A stretch of 64,000 nt of DNA from Mucilaginibacter sp. SJ (GCF_028993635.1 NZ_CP118631.1:5208001-5272000), one strand, 5' to 3'; positions 27,356 through 35,388 are shown, counted from the first letter of the stretch. Made by a program: numbers and translations. The notes: generated from the sequence alone by a model not told the origin.

Positions 27356-28144
27356 ATGGAAAACTTCAATGAGATTTTTGATCTGGAAAACTTCTTTCGC
27401 TTGTCGCCCGATTGGTTATGTGTTGCCGGGTTTGATGGTTACTTTAAAAAAATTAACCCGGCTGTTTCCAAAACTTTAGGTTATACCGAAAGCGAACTGT
27501 TTGCAAGGCCTATCGATTCATTTGTTTATCCCGAAGACAGAAGCATCACCGCAAGTAAACGTGAGAGTATAAAGAAAAACAATCCGCTGTATAATTTTGA
27601 AAACAGGTATGTAACCAAAAGCGGAGAAATAGTATGGCTTTCATGGATCTCGATGCCAGTACAAAAACAGCAGCTGGTTTTTGCTATTGCCAGGAATATT
27701 ACCGACAAAAAGAAACTGGAAGAATTTAGCAAAGTATCACTCGTATCGGTAAAAAATAACGAAATTGAAAGAGGGGCGGAGTTAAGTACACATAACCTAA
27801 AGCCAATCAGTGAACTTTCTATTGCCGATCAGCTTTGGCTTTATGAGCTTGAAACGCTGGTAAGAAAATATATTGGAAAAGTTGATTTGATCATTGTATT
27901 GTTAAGTAATGAAATGGGTTTAAGTGAAAGGCAACTCCACCGGCGCATAAAAAACACCACGGGTATTACGCCAAATAATTATATCCGGCGAATCCGTTTA
28001 CTGATGTCGATGGAGGCAATCAACAGCGGTAAATACCGTACCGTGGCCGAAATATCTTATATAGCAGGGTTTGAAACGCCGGCCTATTTCCGGAAACTGT
28101 TTAAAGAATTTTATGGTCGTGATATAGCCGAATTTTTGCAATAG
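27356..28144 (+). CDS. PAS domain-AraC HTH regulator
   Basis: 262 residues from the ATG at MENFNEIFDLENFF; an upstream TTG is less likely. Residues 10-125 form a PAS domain (SPDWLCVAGFDGYFKKINPA, LGYTESEL, SFVYPEDR, RNITDKKKLEEF). The C-terminal 100 residues form an AraC-type HTH (LSERQLHRRIKNTTGITPN, VAEISYIAGFETPAYFRKLF). A PAS sensor fused directly to an AraC DNA-binding domain is a less common layout, seen in Sphingobacteria. The ligand is unknown; a cytoplasmic redox or small-molecule cue is plausible. Confidence 0.87.
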   Translation: MENFNEIFDLENFFRLSPDWLCVAGFDGYFKKINPAVSKTLGYTESELFARPIDSFVYPEDRSITASKRESIKKNNPLYNFENRYVTKSGEIVWLSWISMPVQKQQLVFAIARNITDKKKLEEFSKVSLVSVKNNEIERGAELSTHNLKPISELSIADQLWLYELETLVRKYIGKVDLIIVLLSNEMGLSERQLHRRIKNTTGITPNNYIRRIRLLMSMEAINSGKYRTVAEISYIAGFETPAYFRKLFKEFYGRDIAEFLQ

Positions 28145-28161
28145 GTATAAAGCCGCCTCTC

Positions 28162-28653
28162 TTATTTGACCCTTTTCATCGGGAATTGTATTGCCTTTTG
28201 CCTCCCTTTCCTTGTCCCCGATATTTCGGCCAACAACGAGTCGTTAGTGATTTGGGTATAGGTTATTTTTTGCGGGAAATCATGCTCCGGATTTTCAAAA
28301 ACGAAGTGTTTATTGTCAGACGAGATGAGTGTAAAAGTTACCGCTTTGCCATCGTTTTGATTTTTTACCGTTGGGATGTAGTAAAGCTTACCGGCACGTT
28401 GCTCCAGTCGGATCTGTTCGGATGATACTGTGTCAGCGCCAGTCAACGAATAGCTTCTGCCGAGAAGGGTAGAGTCGTTAAGCTTTTTCCACGTTTCAAT
28501 ATCCAATGTTTTTGCTGATTGACTTCTCCAGCTGCCTATAAGCCAACTGGCTTGCGCAATAGGGTTGTTTTTTTGCTGGGCAAAAGAGTGGTGGGCGAAT
28601 GCAATGCAGATTACAATGAGTAGCAGTAATTTAAAATGACGAAACAGGATCAT
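28162..28653 (-). CDS. DUF6265 domain protein, secreted
   Basis: 163 residues with a signal peptide (LLLLIVICIAFAHHSFAQ). The body matches the DUF6265 pattern: ASWLIGSWRS near the N-terminus, ETWKKLNDSTLLGRSY, LYYIPTVKNQN, FVFENPEHDFPQKITY. This is a lipocalin-like small beta-barrel, common in Bacteroidota and of unknown function. Convergent with the PAS-AraC gene. Confidence 0.78.
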   Translation of the reverse strand: MILFRHFKLLLLIVICIAFAHHSFAQQKNNPIAQASWLIGSWRSQSAKTLDIETWKKLNDSTLLGRSYSLTGADTVSSEQIRLEQRAGKLYYIPTVKNQNDGKAVTFTLISSDNKHFVFENPEHDFPQKITYTQITNDSLLAEISGTRKGRQKAIQFPMKRVK

Positions 28654-28699
28654 GGTTGGCGAATAAAGTAGTTGAATTTACAAAAATACGTTCTTATTT

Positions 28700-28750
28700 C
28701 ACGCAAAGTCGCTAAGCCGCAAAGGTTTAATTAGCGTCTTTGCGGCGCAG
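28700..28750. repeat. Quasi-palindrome built from CGCAAAG/CGCTAAG words, second copy
   Basis: CGCAAAG-TCGCTAAG-CCGCAAAGG is followed by a loop and the complementary AGCGTCTTTGCGG. Related to 1822-1878 but with other base choices in the arms. It lies in the gap upstream of the pentapeptide-repeat gene. Confidence 0.6.
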
Positions 28751-28853
28751 CGAGAGCATAACCTTGTCGCAAATGCCCCTGTTTTTTGTCGCGTACATAG
28801 CCCCGTATTGTTGGTCATTTTCAGGATCTTTGATTAAACCAAAAGTTAAAGCC

Positions 28854-29288
28854 ATGGAAAATCCTTCAGCAAATAATGCGGATATCATCAGCATAACCGA
28901 AGCCAAAAAGATACTCGACGTGAAAATGTCGATGCTTAATGGGTCAACCCTTGAACAGGTGATGATGAACAATGCGAGTTTTAAGGATGTATGCATCACG
29001 GGGCTTAAAATTACCGATGCTAACCTGAGCGACCTTGAAATTGAAGGCGCGCAGCTTGGCGGCGCTTACATTCACAACATAGGCATGCCACCCGAAGGCC
29101 ATCCTGCTTATAACCCCACGGCCAAGCAACGTCCTCTTAAATTTGAAAGTTGCGATTTGCAGGGCAGCACAATAACTGATTGCAACCTAAGTGGCGTCAA
29201 TATTTCCGACTGTAACCTGAACGGTATGAAAATTAACGGCATCGATGTGGCTGATCTGCTAAAGGTGTATCAGAAGCAGGGGGAATAG
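28854..29288 (+). CDS. Pentapeptide-repeat protein
   Basis: 144 residues from the ATG at MENPSANNADIIS; an earlier frame start would read through the repeat. The middle and C-terminus show pentapeptide-repeat character with a five-residue A/L/N-rich rhythm (ITDANLSDLEIEGAQLGG; GSTITDCNLSGVNISDCNLN), giving a right-handed quadrilateral helix. The N-terminal 40 residues are helical. Some members mimic DNA (gyrase protection), but nothing here shows that. Cytoplasmic, single gene. Confidence 0.82.
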   Translation: MENPSANNADIISITEAKKILDVKMSMLNGSTLEQVMMNNASFKDVCITGLKITDANLSDLEIEGAQLGGAYIHNIGMPPEGHPAYNPTAKQRPLKFESCDLQGSTITDCNLSGVNISDCNLNGMKINGIDVADLLKVYQKQGE

Positions 29289-29311
29289 TGAATGTGTATG
29301 GCGCATACGTC

Positions 29312-29597
29312 AGGGGCCTCTGCGAGTTTAAGTTAACCCATAAAATCGCTTGTTGTTTAAAAAGTCGTCGTGTTTTGCCCCTCTGGGGCAAGGATATTCT
29401 ATAACTGTACGAGCTACAAACCTTTTGCACCTCTGGTGCACCCGTCCTTAGGCAATTAATACATGTTTATTAAAATTGTAAAAATCCCCCAGAGGGAAAA
29501 AGGTTTGTAGAAATAAGGTCACACCCCTTACCCGAACCCGAGAGGGGTTCAACTTATGCCGATTACCAATTTGACTATTGATTTTGTGGGTTAACTT
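29312..29597. repeat. Hairpin-rich MITE-like element, copy B
   Basis: Same order as copy A: TTGCCCC/GGGGCAA at 29375-29391, TGCACC/GGTGCA at 29426-29440, then two decayed hairpins (CCCCC-AGA-GGGAA near 29486 and GAACCCG-AGA-GGGGTTC at 29534-29550). Terminal repeats are at 29312-29346 and 29581-29597 (AAGTTAACCCA and TGGGTTAACTT). The paired change TTAACC/GGTTAA versus TTTACC/GGTAAA in copy A keeps the ends complementary. Confidence 0.75.
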
Positions 29598-29638
29598 CAC
29601 CGCGTGCTATTTGAACAGTGAGCCTGCATAGCGTATAC

Positions 29639-29668
29639 ATCAGGATCCTCTGCGAGAGATCCTGATGG
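29639..29668. repeat. Hairpin with conserved CTCTGCGAGA loop
   Basis: CATCAGGATC and GATCCTGATG pair perfectly around CTCTGCGAGA. It is the counterpart of the 12936-12965 hairpin, with compensated stem differences. It sits beyond the right end of copy B. Confidence 0.6.
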
Positions 29669-29724
29669 GACGTTTTTTGGGTTATCACATAATTAGCTTT
29701 CGGCATTTAGCATTTAGCTTTCAA

Positions 29725-31602
29725 TTATTTAGCAGCCACCCACACATTATCCTTTTTATTGCTATCAGGATCATAGGTAGTACCAAGTACAATCTTTTTA
29801 ACCGCTTTTTTTGCAGTGAAATTAACTGTGGTTGTTTTGTTACCGGTAGACCAAACAGCAATACTTTTGTGTATCAGTTCGGTAGTACCATCGGTATAAC
29901 TAATGGTTAGGTTAACGGGGATGGGCTTACTGCCAACTTTAGTAATTGTGGCAGCATATTTTAACCCGGCGTTAGTCATTTTGCTGATGGCGAGGTCGGT
30001 TACGCCATTGTCAAAGAACCAGGCTTTCCAAAACCAGTTAAGGTTTACGCCCGAACCGGTGTTCATACAATTAAAAAAATCGTAAGGCATAGGGTGTTTG
30101 CCATGCCATTGTGTAATATAGTAATGCAGGGCTTTGGTAAACAGTTCATCGCCAAGCATATCTTTTACATATAAATAGCCCAGGCCTGGTTTGGGATAGC
30201 TGTCGGTAAAACCGGCTGGGCCAGTGAGCATTGGTGTAAGGGTCATTACCGGCACATCAACCTCGTGGCCGGCGCTTTGTTCAACTGCGGCAACACCATA
30301 TGGATCCACTATGGAGGGATCAATCTCCGGACTTACCAGCCATTCGCCGATGGTTGCCCAGCCTTCATCCATCCAACCGTATTTGGTTTCATTAATACCC
30401 ATGTAAAAGGGAAACATGGTGTGGAAAATTTCATGATCGGTAAGCTCAATGGCATCGGCCTTATCTTCCAGCGGATTGTCATTCACCATCATCGGATATT
30501 CCATCTGGTCTAAACCGTCAAAAACAGTTTCATGCGGGTATGGATATGGCCATTTCGGGAATTTGTAGCTCATCACTTCCACCGTTTTACGGGCGTAGTC
30601 AACTACGGCATAGTAATCTTTATGCTTTTCGTTAAATACCGCATCAACGCGGGTACGCCTGCCGGTTTTCGGATCAACCACCAGGCTCGATGCTTTCCAT
30701 AAATAATGGTTGCTGGCAGCAAAAACAAAATCGGTAACGCTATCGGCCTCAAACTTCCAGGTGTTAGTTGGATTGTTTTTGGTGATGTTGCCCGCTTTAA
30801 TATCATCTTCGGTAATAATATCAGTTACCTTATCACTTGTGCCGGCATCAGCAATGCGTTTAACGATCCGGCTGTCATAAACGTCGCCGGCGTTTTTCAG
30901 ATCGCCTGTCGCCCAAACTTTATAGTCGCCGGGTATAGTGATCTCCGCGCTGAAATGGCAGAAATCGTTATAAAATTCCTGTGCGCCAACGTACGGATAA
31001 TCGTTCCACCCGTCAATATCGTCATACACTGCTACACGCGGGAAGAAATAGGCAATGAAGAATGCGCCGGTATCAATCTGGCCGGTACGGATATGTGACC
31101 CTTTATTTAAAGTATAAGCGTAGCTGATATCAAAATGTACTTTTTGCTTTGGAGCGATAGGGGAAACCCTTTGCGTCATGTTGGTACCGTTGATACGGCG
31201 GGTTTTAGCGCTGTCGGGTGTTTTATTATCAATGCTAAGGCTTTTGATGTGCACCCCATCGGTCAAGTCAGCGGCCGAAACCTGCATTTGGCGTACCGAG
31301 CCTTTTTTATATAAGTTAGGGTAAAGTTTAAATTGTACCCGCTTTAACGTATCGGGGCTGTTGTTAACATAATCAATACCAACCGTACCACTTAACAGGC
31401 GGGTTTTAGGGTCGAAATTTACTTTGATCTTATAGTCGGCCGTGTTTTGCCAGTAATTTTTGCCGGGTGCTCCGGTTGTGGTGCGTGTTGCTTTGGTGTA
31501 GGTTTTTTGCAGGTTTACAGCTATGGGTAAGCTTTGCTGAGCTAATGCTGCAGTAGCGCCCAATAATAAAGCAAAAGGCAATAATTTTTTAATACTGATC
31601 AT
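29725..31602 (-). CDS. M1 family metallopeptidase, secreted
   Basis: 625 residues with a signal peptide (LLPFALLLGATAALAQ). The zinc site is complete: HEIFH at 390-394 and the third ligand Glu413 in GWMDEGWA, the M1 spacing of eighteen residues. The N-terminal beta-saddle (residues 50-280) includes IDYVNNSPDTLKRVQFKLYP; the C-terminus is an Ig-like domain. The classical GAMEN motif is not obvious, as in many Bacteroidota periplasmic members, so exo-specificity is uncertain. Monocistronic. Confidence 0.92.
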   Translation of the reverse strand: MISIKKLLPFALLLGATAALAQQSLPIAVNLQKTYTKATRTTTGAPGKNYWQNTADYKIKVNFDPKTRLLSGTVGIDYVNNSPDTLKRVQFKLYPNLYKKGSVRQMQVSAADLTDGVHIKSLSIDNKTPDSAKTRRINGTNMTQRVSPIAPKQKVHFDISYAYTLNKGSHIRTGQIDTGAFFIAYFFPRVAVYDDIDGWNDYPYVGAQEFYNDFCHFSAEITIPGDYKVWATGDLKNAGDVYDSRIVKRIADAGTSDKVTDIITEDDIKAGNITKNNPTNTWKFEADSVTDFVFAASNHYLWKASSLVVDPKTGRRTRVDAVFNEKHKDYYAVVDYARKTVEVMSYKFPKWPYPYPHETVFDGLDQMEYPMMVNDNPLEDKADAIELTDHEIFHTMFPFYMGINETKYGWMDEGWATIGEWLVSPEIDPSIVDPYGVAAVEQSAGHEVDVPVMTLTPMLTGPAGFTDSYPKPGLGYLYVKDMLGDELFTKALHYYITQWHGKHPMPYDFFNCMNTGSGVNLNWFWKAWFFDNGVTDLAISKMTNAGLKYAATITKVGSKPIPVNLTISYTDGTTELIHKSIAVWSTGNKTTTVNFTAKKAVKKIVLGTTYDPDSNKKDNVWVAAK

Positions 31603-31752
31603 TTATGCGGATATATATGAGTTATATTTGAGGTAAATATAATAAACCGTTACAGAACCCGGTAAGCGATAATTTTGTATCGCCGGTATGTTACAGGGCA
31701 AATCAACTCACGGTTTTGAGTAGTTTATCCATTTTATATATAAATAGTATCC

Positions 31753-31989
31753 ATGACTGCCGAAAAAATGATCATTGTAACCGGTAAGCAATACCTTGAG
31801 CTAAAACAAAGTTTAGAAAGCGGCGAGGGGCTTACCTATAATATAGGTACTGATAAACACCCCGAAATAGTTAAGATCACCAACATTTATATGGACACCG
31901 ATCCTGACTTTACCCGCAACCCGCGCCAGTTTGCCCGGATGCATGAAGACCTGAACGTGCAGGTGAAATTGGAGTACCTGGCAGAGTAG
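31753..31989 (+). CDS. Small conserved hypothetical protein
   Basis: 78 residues, not recognised as any named domain. It begins MTAEKMIIVTGKQYLELKQ, has a central NIGTDKHPEIVKITNIYM strand-like part, and ends in VQVKLEYLAE. No signal peptide or membrane segment. A box TAATTTTG at 31670-31677 lies in the right place for a -7 element. Codon use is like its neighbours. Probably real; function unknown. Confidence 0.6.
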   Translation: MTAEKMIIVTGKQYLELKQSLESGEGLTYNIGTDKHPEIVKITNIYMDTDPDFTRNPRQFARMHEDLNVQVKLEYLAE

Positions 31990-32045
31990 TAAACTTTTCC
32001 AGGCCGGTTTTCCACAATCTAATGATAATCGCTTATTTTTAGGCC

Positions 32046-32606
32046 ATGCATCATCCTGAAGATAATCCCTGGAAAATAACTTCGCAAAAAAACATTTATG
32101 ATAACCCCTGGATCAACGTTACCGAATACCAGGTGATTAACCCGGCCGGTAATCCCGGTATTTATGGTAAAGTACATTATAAAAACCTGGCCATAGGTGT
32201 TTTACCTTTAGATGAAGAACTAAATACCTACCTCGTGGGCCAATACCGTTTCACGTTAAACCAGTACAGCTGGGAAATGCCCGAAGGCGGCGGTCCTGAG
32301 GGAACAGACCCGCTTGATTCGGCCAAACGTGAGTTACTGGAAGAAACCGGTTTAAAAGCTTCCCGGTGGACAGAGATTCAGCGTCTGCACCTCAGTAATT
32401 CGGTAAGCGATGAGCTCAGTATATTGTACCTGGCCCGCGGTCTTGAGCAGTTTGAAGCCGAGCCTGAAGAAACCGAGCAACTGATCATCAAAAAAGTGCC
32501 TTTTGCCGAAATGTACCGCATGGTTTGTAATAGCGAAATTACTGATGCCATGACTGTTGCCGCAGTGCTTAAAGTACAGTTGTTACTAACAGAAAACCGT
32601 TTGTAA
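32046..32606 (+). CDS. NUDIX hydrolase
   Basis: 186 residues. The NUDIX helix is recognisable as AKRELLEETGL with the REUXEEXGU core, preceded by EMPEGGGPEGTDPLDS. The early Glu of the full 23-residue box is replaced, although the metal-binding EE pair is intact. Overall similar to ADP-ribose pyrophosphatase-type enzymes. Cytoplasmic; precise substrate unknown. The sequence just before the ATG (ATCGCTTATTTTTA at 32028-32041) recurs before the DUF458 gene and may be a promoter, leaving a very short leader. Confidence 0.88.
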   Translation: MHHPEDNPWKITSQKNIYDNPWINVTEYQVINPAGNPGIYGKVHYKNLAIGVLPLDEELNTYLVGQYRFTLNQYSWEMPEGGGPEGTDPLDSAKRELLEETGLKASRWTEIQRLHLSNSVSDELSILYLARGLEQFEAEPEETEQLIIKKVPFAEMYRMVCNSEITDAMTVAAVLKVQLLLTENRL

Positions 32607-32645
32607 ATTACCGCTTTGCCGAAAAAAATATAACTTCGCCTACTG

Positions 32646-33377
32646 ATGAAAAAGTTATTAGGATATATCCTGTCGCCTATTGCCATAATTGCGTTTTTTT
32701 TAGCCCTGGTTATTTTTCAGCCCATCCAGTGGATTTGTTTTCGTTTTTTTGGCTATGCCGCGCACAAACGTTCGGTTGATATCCTGAATTTATGCCTGTT
32801 CCGCACTTTTTATATCATAGGTGATACGGTGACTTTCATCAATAAGCAGAATTTGCCTGTGGGGAGGCCAATGATATTTGTGGCCAATCATCAAAGCCTG
32901 CTCGATATCCCCCCGCTTATTTATTACCTGCGTAAGTATCACGCCAAGTTTGTTTCTAAAATAGAGCTTACCAAAGGGATCCCCTCTATCAGTTATAATC
33001 TGAAACACGGCGGCGGTGCTAATATCGACAGGAAAGACTCCCGCCAGTCCATGACCGAAATGATAAGTTTGGGCGAGCGCATGAAAGCCAATAACTGGTC
33101 GGCAGTGATCTTTCCGGAAGGCACCCGCTCTAAAGATGGCGTAGTACGATCTTTTCAGCCGGGAGGAGTTGCTATGCTGCTAAAAAAATGCCCTGAGGCA
33201 TTGCTGGTGCCCATCGCCATAAAAAATAGCTGGAAAGTTGTACGATATGGCTTTTATCCGCTTAATACTTTTATATCCATGAGCTGGACGGTGCTTGAAC
33301 CCATTGAGCCCGGTAAAACCCCGATTGGCGACCTTGTATTGGAAGCCGAGAACAGGATCAAAGCCGCGCTGTCCTGA
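32646..33377 (+). CDS. 1-acyl-sn-glycerol-3-phosphate acyltransferase
   Basis: 243 residues, PlsC family. An N-terminal membrane helix (residues 5-30) anchors it to the inner face. Motif I NHQSLLD gives the catalytic His82 and Asp87; motif III FPEGTRSKDG at 156-165 binds the phosphate. Further on, LLVPIAIKN matches the family's motif IV. It transfers an acyl group to lysophosphatidic acid in phospholipid synthesis. It starts 39 bases after the NUDIX gene, probably cotranscribed. Confidence 0.92.
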   Translation: MKKLLGYILSPIAIIAFFLALVIFQPIQWICFRFFGYAAHKRSVDILNLCLFRTFYIIGDTVTFINKQNLPVGRPMIFVANHQSLLDIPPLIYYLRKYHAKFVSKIELTKGIPSISYNLKHGGGANIDRKDSRQSMTEMISLGERMKANNWSAVIFPEGTRSKDGVVRSFQPGGVAMLLKKCPEALLVPIAIKNSWKVVRYGFYPLNTFISMSWTVLEPIEPGKTPIGDLVLEAENRIKAALS

Positions 33378-33439
33378 TTTCGGATCTCGGAGTTTCGATT
33401 TTGGATTTTTTTATTTTGTTCATTTCATTCCGTCCCATT

Positions 33440-33670
33440 AGGGTCTCTCGCAGATTTAAGTTTACCCATAAAATCAATAGTCAAATTGGGTAATCTTCAT
33501 AAGTTGAACCCCTCTGGGGTTCAGGTAAGGGGTGTGACGTTATTTCTACAAACCTTTTCCCCCTCCGGGGGATTTTTACGTTTTAATAAACAAGTATTAG
33601 TTGCACAAGGACAGGTGCACCAGAGGTGCAAAAGGGTTGTAGCTCGTAAAGATATAGAATATCCTTTCCC
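33440..33670. repeat. Hairpin-rich MITE-like element, copy C, truncated
   Basis: Opposite orientation to copies A and B. The terminal repeat 33440-33474 is intact. Hairpins follow in reverse order: GAACCCC-TCT-GGGGTTC at 33506-33522, TCCCCC-TCC-GGGGGA at 33558-33572, and TGCACC-AGA-GGTGCA at 33616-33630. The fourth hairpin is cut after its first three C residues, exactly where the 151-bp element begins. The other terminal repeat is missing. Confidence 0.75.
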
Positions 33671-33671
33671 A

Positions 33672-33822
33672 ACTGGTCGAAGTTTAGCGATAGCGTAACT
33701 TCGTCCTAAAATGTCTTAAGCTTTCAGCTTAACTATACAATCAATTTACTTTTCCGCTTCCGCAAGCAGAATGCTTGCCCTGTTTTGGGACGAAGTTACG
33801 CTGACGCTAAACTTCGACCAGT
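33672..33822. repeat. 151-bp MITE-like palindromic element, copy 2
   Basis: The terminal inverted repeats match over about 40 bases with three mismatches (ACTGGTCGAAGTTTAGCG / CGCTAAACTTCGACCAGT). Compared with copy 1, the second internal hairpin reads GCAAGCA-GAA-TGCTTGC instead of GGAAGCA-GGA-TGCTTCC, a compensated stem change. It directly abuts the truncated copy C. Confidence 0.78.
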
Positions 33823-33947
33823 AAAAAAACTCCTTCCTCTTTAATTTCGAAATCCCAAATCCGATATTCGAAATGCAATCAACCTGTTAATAATCAGGTA
33901 AATGTTAACAAATAAATCACACGTTATTTACGTTAATATGAAACGTT

Positions 33948-33961
33948 ATCGCTTATTTTTA
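33948..33961 (+). promoter_or_regulatory. Shared 14-base motif, possible promoter
   Basis: ATCGCTTATTTTTA is identical to 32028-32041 before the NUDIX gene. TTATTTTTA resembles a variant of the Bacteroidota -7 box. Here it is 46 bases before the DUF458 start. Two occurrences only; tentative. Confidence 0.3.
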
Positions 33962-34007
33962 TAGACCCATAAAAGAGGTCGCCTAAAATTTACCTAAAAT
34001 AATTTTT

Positions 34008-34481
34008 ATGACCTGGAGAAAATTCAGCGGCGAAGTAATCCAATCGCCCATTATGGAAGAGGTTGAAAAGGCAATTGAACGCGAAGCCCTCCTCGGTAAC
34101 AAGCTAAAAGTATGTATCGGCACCGACTCGCAAGTTAAAGGATCCGTAACGGATTTTGCAACGGTGATCGTGTTTCTGCGCGAAAAACGCGGCGCTTTTA
34201 TGTTCATACACCAGGAACGTACTTCGCAAAAAATGAGCATTAAAGAAAGGATGCTGAGCGAAGTGCAGAAGTCTATCGACATTGCTTACAAGCTTTGTGA
34301 TTTGCTCGACCTGTATGATGTGGAGCTTGAGGTACATGCCGACATTAACACCAACCCGATGTTTAAAAGTAACGCGGCCCTGCACGAGGCTATGGGTTAC
34401 ATCCTGAGCATGGGTTTTGTGTTTAAGGCCAAGCCCGAGGCTTTTGCAAGCTCATACTGCGCCAATAAAATAGTGCAGTAA
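34008..34481 (+). CDS. DUF458 (YkuK-like) RNase H-fold protein
   Basis: 157 residues matching the DUF458 family: an N-terminal helix (PIMEEVEKAIEREALLG), then KVCIGTDSQVKGSVTDFATVIVFL, which resembles the first RNase H-fold strands with an Asp, then EVHADINTNPMFKSNAA with another conserved Asp, and AMGYILSMGFVFKAKPEAFASSYCA. It is presumed nuclease-like by fold, with no proven substrate. Cytoplasmic, monocistronic. Confidence 0.85.
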   Translation: MTWRKFSGEVIQSPIMEEVEKAIEREALLGNKLKVCIGTDSQVKGSVTDFATVIVFLREKRGAFMFIHQERTSQKMSIKERMLSEVQKSIDIAYKLCDLLDLYDVELEVHADINTNPMFKSNAALHEAMGYILSMGFVFKAKPEAFASSYCANKIVQ

Positions 34482-34483
34482 AT

Positions 34484-34515
34484 TTGCCGAAACCCAAAGC
34501 GTGTATCTATATTTG
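34484..34515 (+). promoter_or_regulatory. Bacteroidota-type promoter of the sulfurtransferase gene
   Basis: TTTG at 34484-34487 and TATATTTG at 34508-34515, separated by 20 bases, match the -33 (TTTG) and -7 (TAnnTTTG) consensus of Bacteroidota sigma factor promoters. The predicted leader is about 20 bases and contains a small palindrome TGATAT-TAAAAC-ATATCA at 34514-34531. Confidence 0.6.
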
Positions 34516-34540
34516 ATATTAAAACATATCAGATATACCT

Positions 34541-35377
34541 ATGTCGCCACTTATTGAAATCAACGACCCGGCTTTAGCCGCACAGGATACTATTCTTATT
34601 GATGCCCGCGGAGGGCAGGACTCTTACCAGCGTTACCTGGCAGGCCATTTAAACCACGCCATCTATGCCGACCTCGATCAGCACCTTACCACTAAGCCCG
34701 ATGACCCTGCCTTTGGCGGCAGGCATCCGTTGCCTAATATACAGGAGTTTGCTGTATTGCTGGGCAACTGGGGCATTACACCTAAGAGCCATATAGTGGT
34801 TTATGACGACAAATCTGGCGCGTTCAGCGCATCGCGTTTGTGGTGGATGCTGAGGGCAATTGGTCATGAAAACGTACAGGTACTAAATGGCGGCTTACAG
34901 GCTGCTAAAGATGCAGGTATAACATTGAGCACAGAAACTTATACGCCAACAGCGGTTGATCCGTATCCGGTAACACACGAATATGCAAATACTGTTGAGA
35001 TAGCGGAGGCTGGAGAAGCTGCACAGGATCCTTCAAGGCTGGTTATTGATGTGCGCGAAACGCCACGTTATTTGGGCCAAACAGAACCTTTGGATTTGAT
35101 AGCCGGCCATATCCCCGGTGCTTTAAATCTGCCTTATATCAACAACCTCGGCGCCGACGGTAAGTATTTACCCGCTGATGAGCTGCGCAAGGCTTACGAT
35201 GCCGCAATTGGCGATGTAGCACACAGCGAAGTAATAGTTCACTGCGGATCGGGTGTTACAGCCTGTCATACCCTGCTGGGCATGGATTACGCGGGCATCA
35301 GCGGCCCGAAGCTTTATGTTGGTTCATGGAGCGAATGGTCAAGAAGGGATTTGCCGATAGGAAAGGAAGAAAGGTAG
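34541..35377 (+). CDS. Sulfurtransferase (tandem rhodanese, thiosulfate/3-mercaptopyruvate type)
   Basis: 278 residues with two rhodanese domains. The first (about 10-130) is non-catalytic. The second carries the active-site loop HCGSGVTACH with the persulfide Cys235. The CGSGVTA motif is more typical of 3-mercaptopyruvate sulfurtransferases than of CRKGVTA-type rhodaneses. Other landmarks are LIDARGGQDSYQRYLAGHL and VYDDKSGAFSASRLWWMLRA. Cytoplasmic. A consensus promoter precedes it. Confidence 0.92.
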   Translation: MSPLIEINDPALAAQDTILIDARGGQDSYQRYLAGHLNHAIYADLDQHLTTKPDDPAFGGRHPLPNIQEFAVLLGNWGITPKSHIVVYDDKSGAFSASRLWWMLRAIGHENVQVLNGGLQAAKDAGITLSTETYTPTAVDPYPVTHEYANTVEIAEAGEAAQDPSRLVIDVRETPRYLGQTEPLDLIAGHIPGALNLPYINNLGADGKYLPADELRKAYDAAIGDVAHSEVIVHCGSGVTACHTLLGMDYAGISGPKLYVGSWSEWSRRDLPIGKEER

Positions 35378-35388
35378 GATAACCTATT

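Larger units (their letters stand above)
29289..29724. other. Gene-free gap filled by repeat elements
   Basis: Copy B of the hairpin-rich element occupies most of the gap. It is followed by a hairpin with a CTCTGCGAGA loop and a short run of TTTAGC/TAGCTTTC words next to the M1 peptidase stop codon. No coding signal. Confidence 0.7.
33378..34007. other. Gene-free region with three nested repeat elements
   Basis: Both ends carry short GATTTCGG / CCAAATCCGA words that are approximately complementary (33378-33410 and 33840-33875). Between them lie truncated copy C of the hairpin-rich element and copy 2 of the 151-bp element. The final 130 AT-rich bases are the promoter region of the DUF458 gene. 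Confidence 0.7.
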
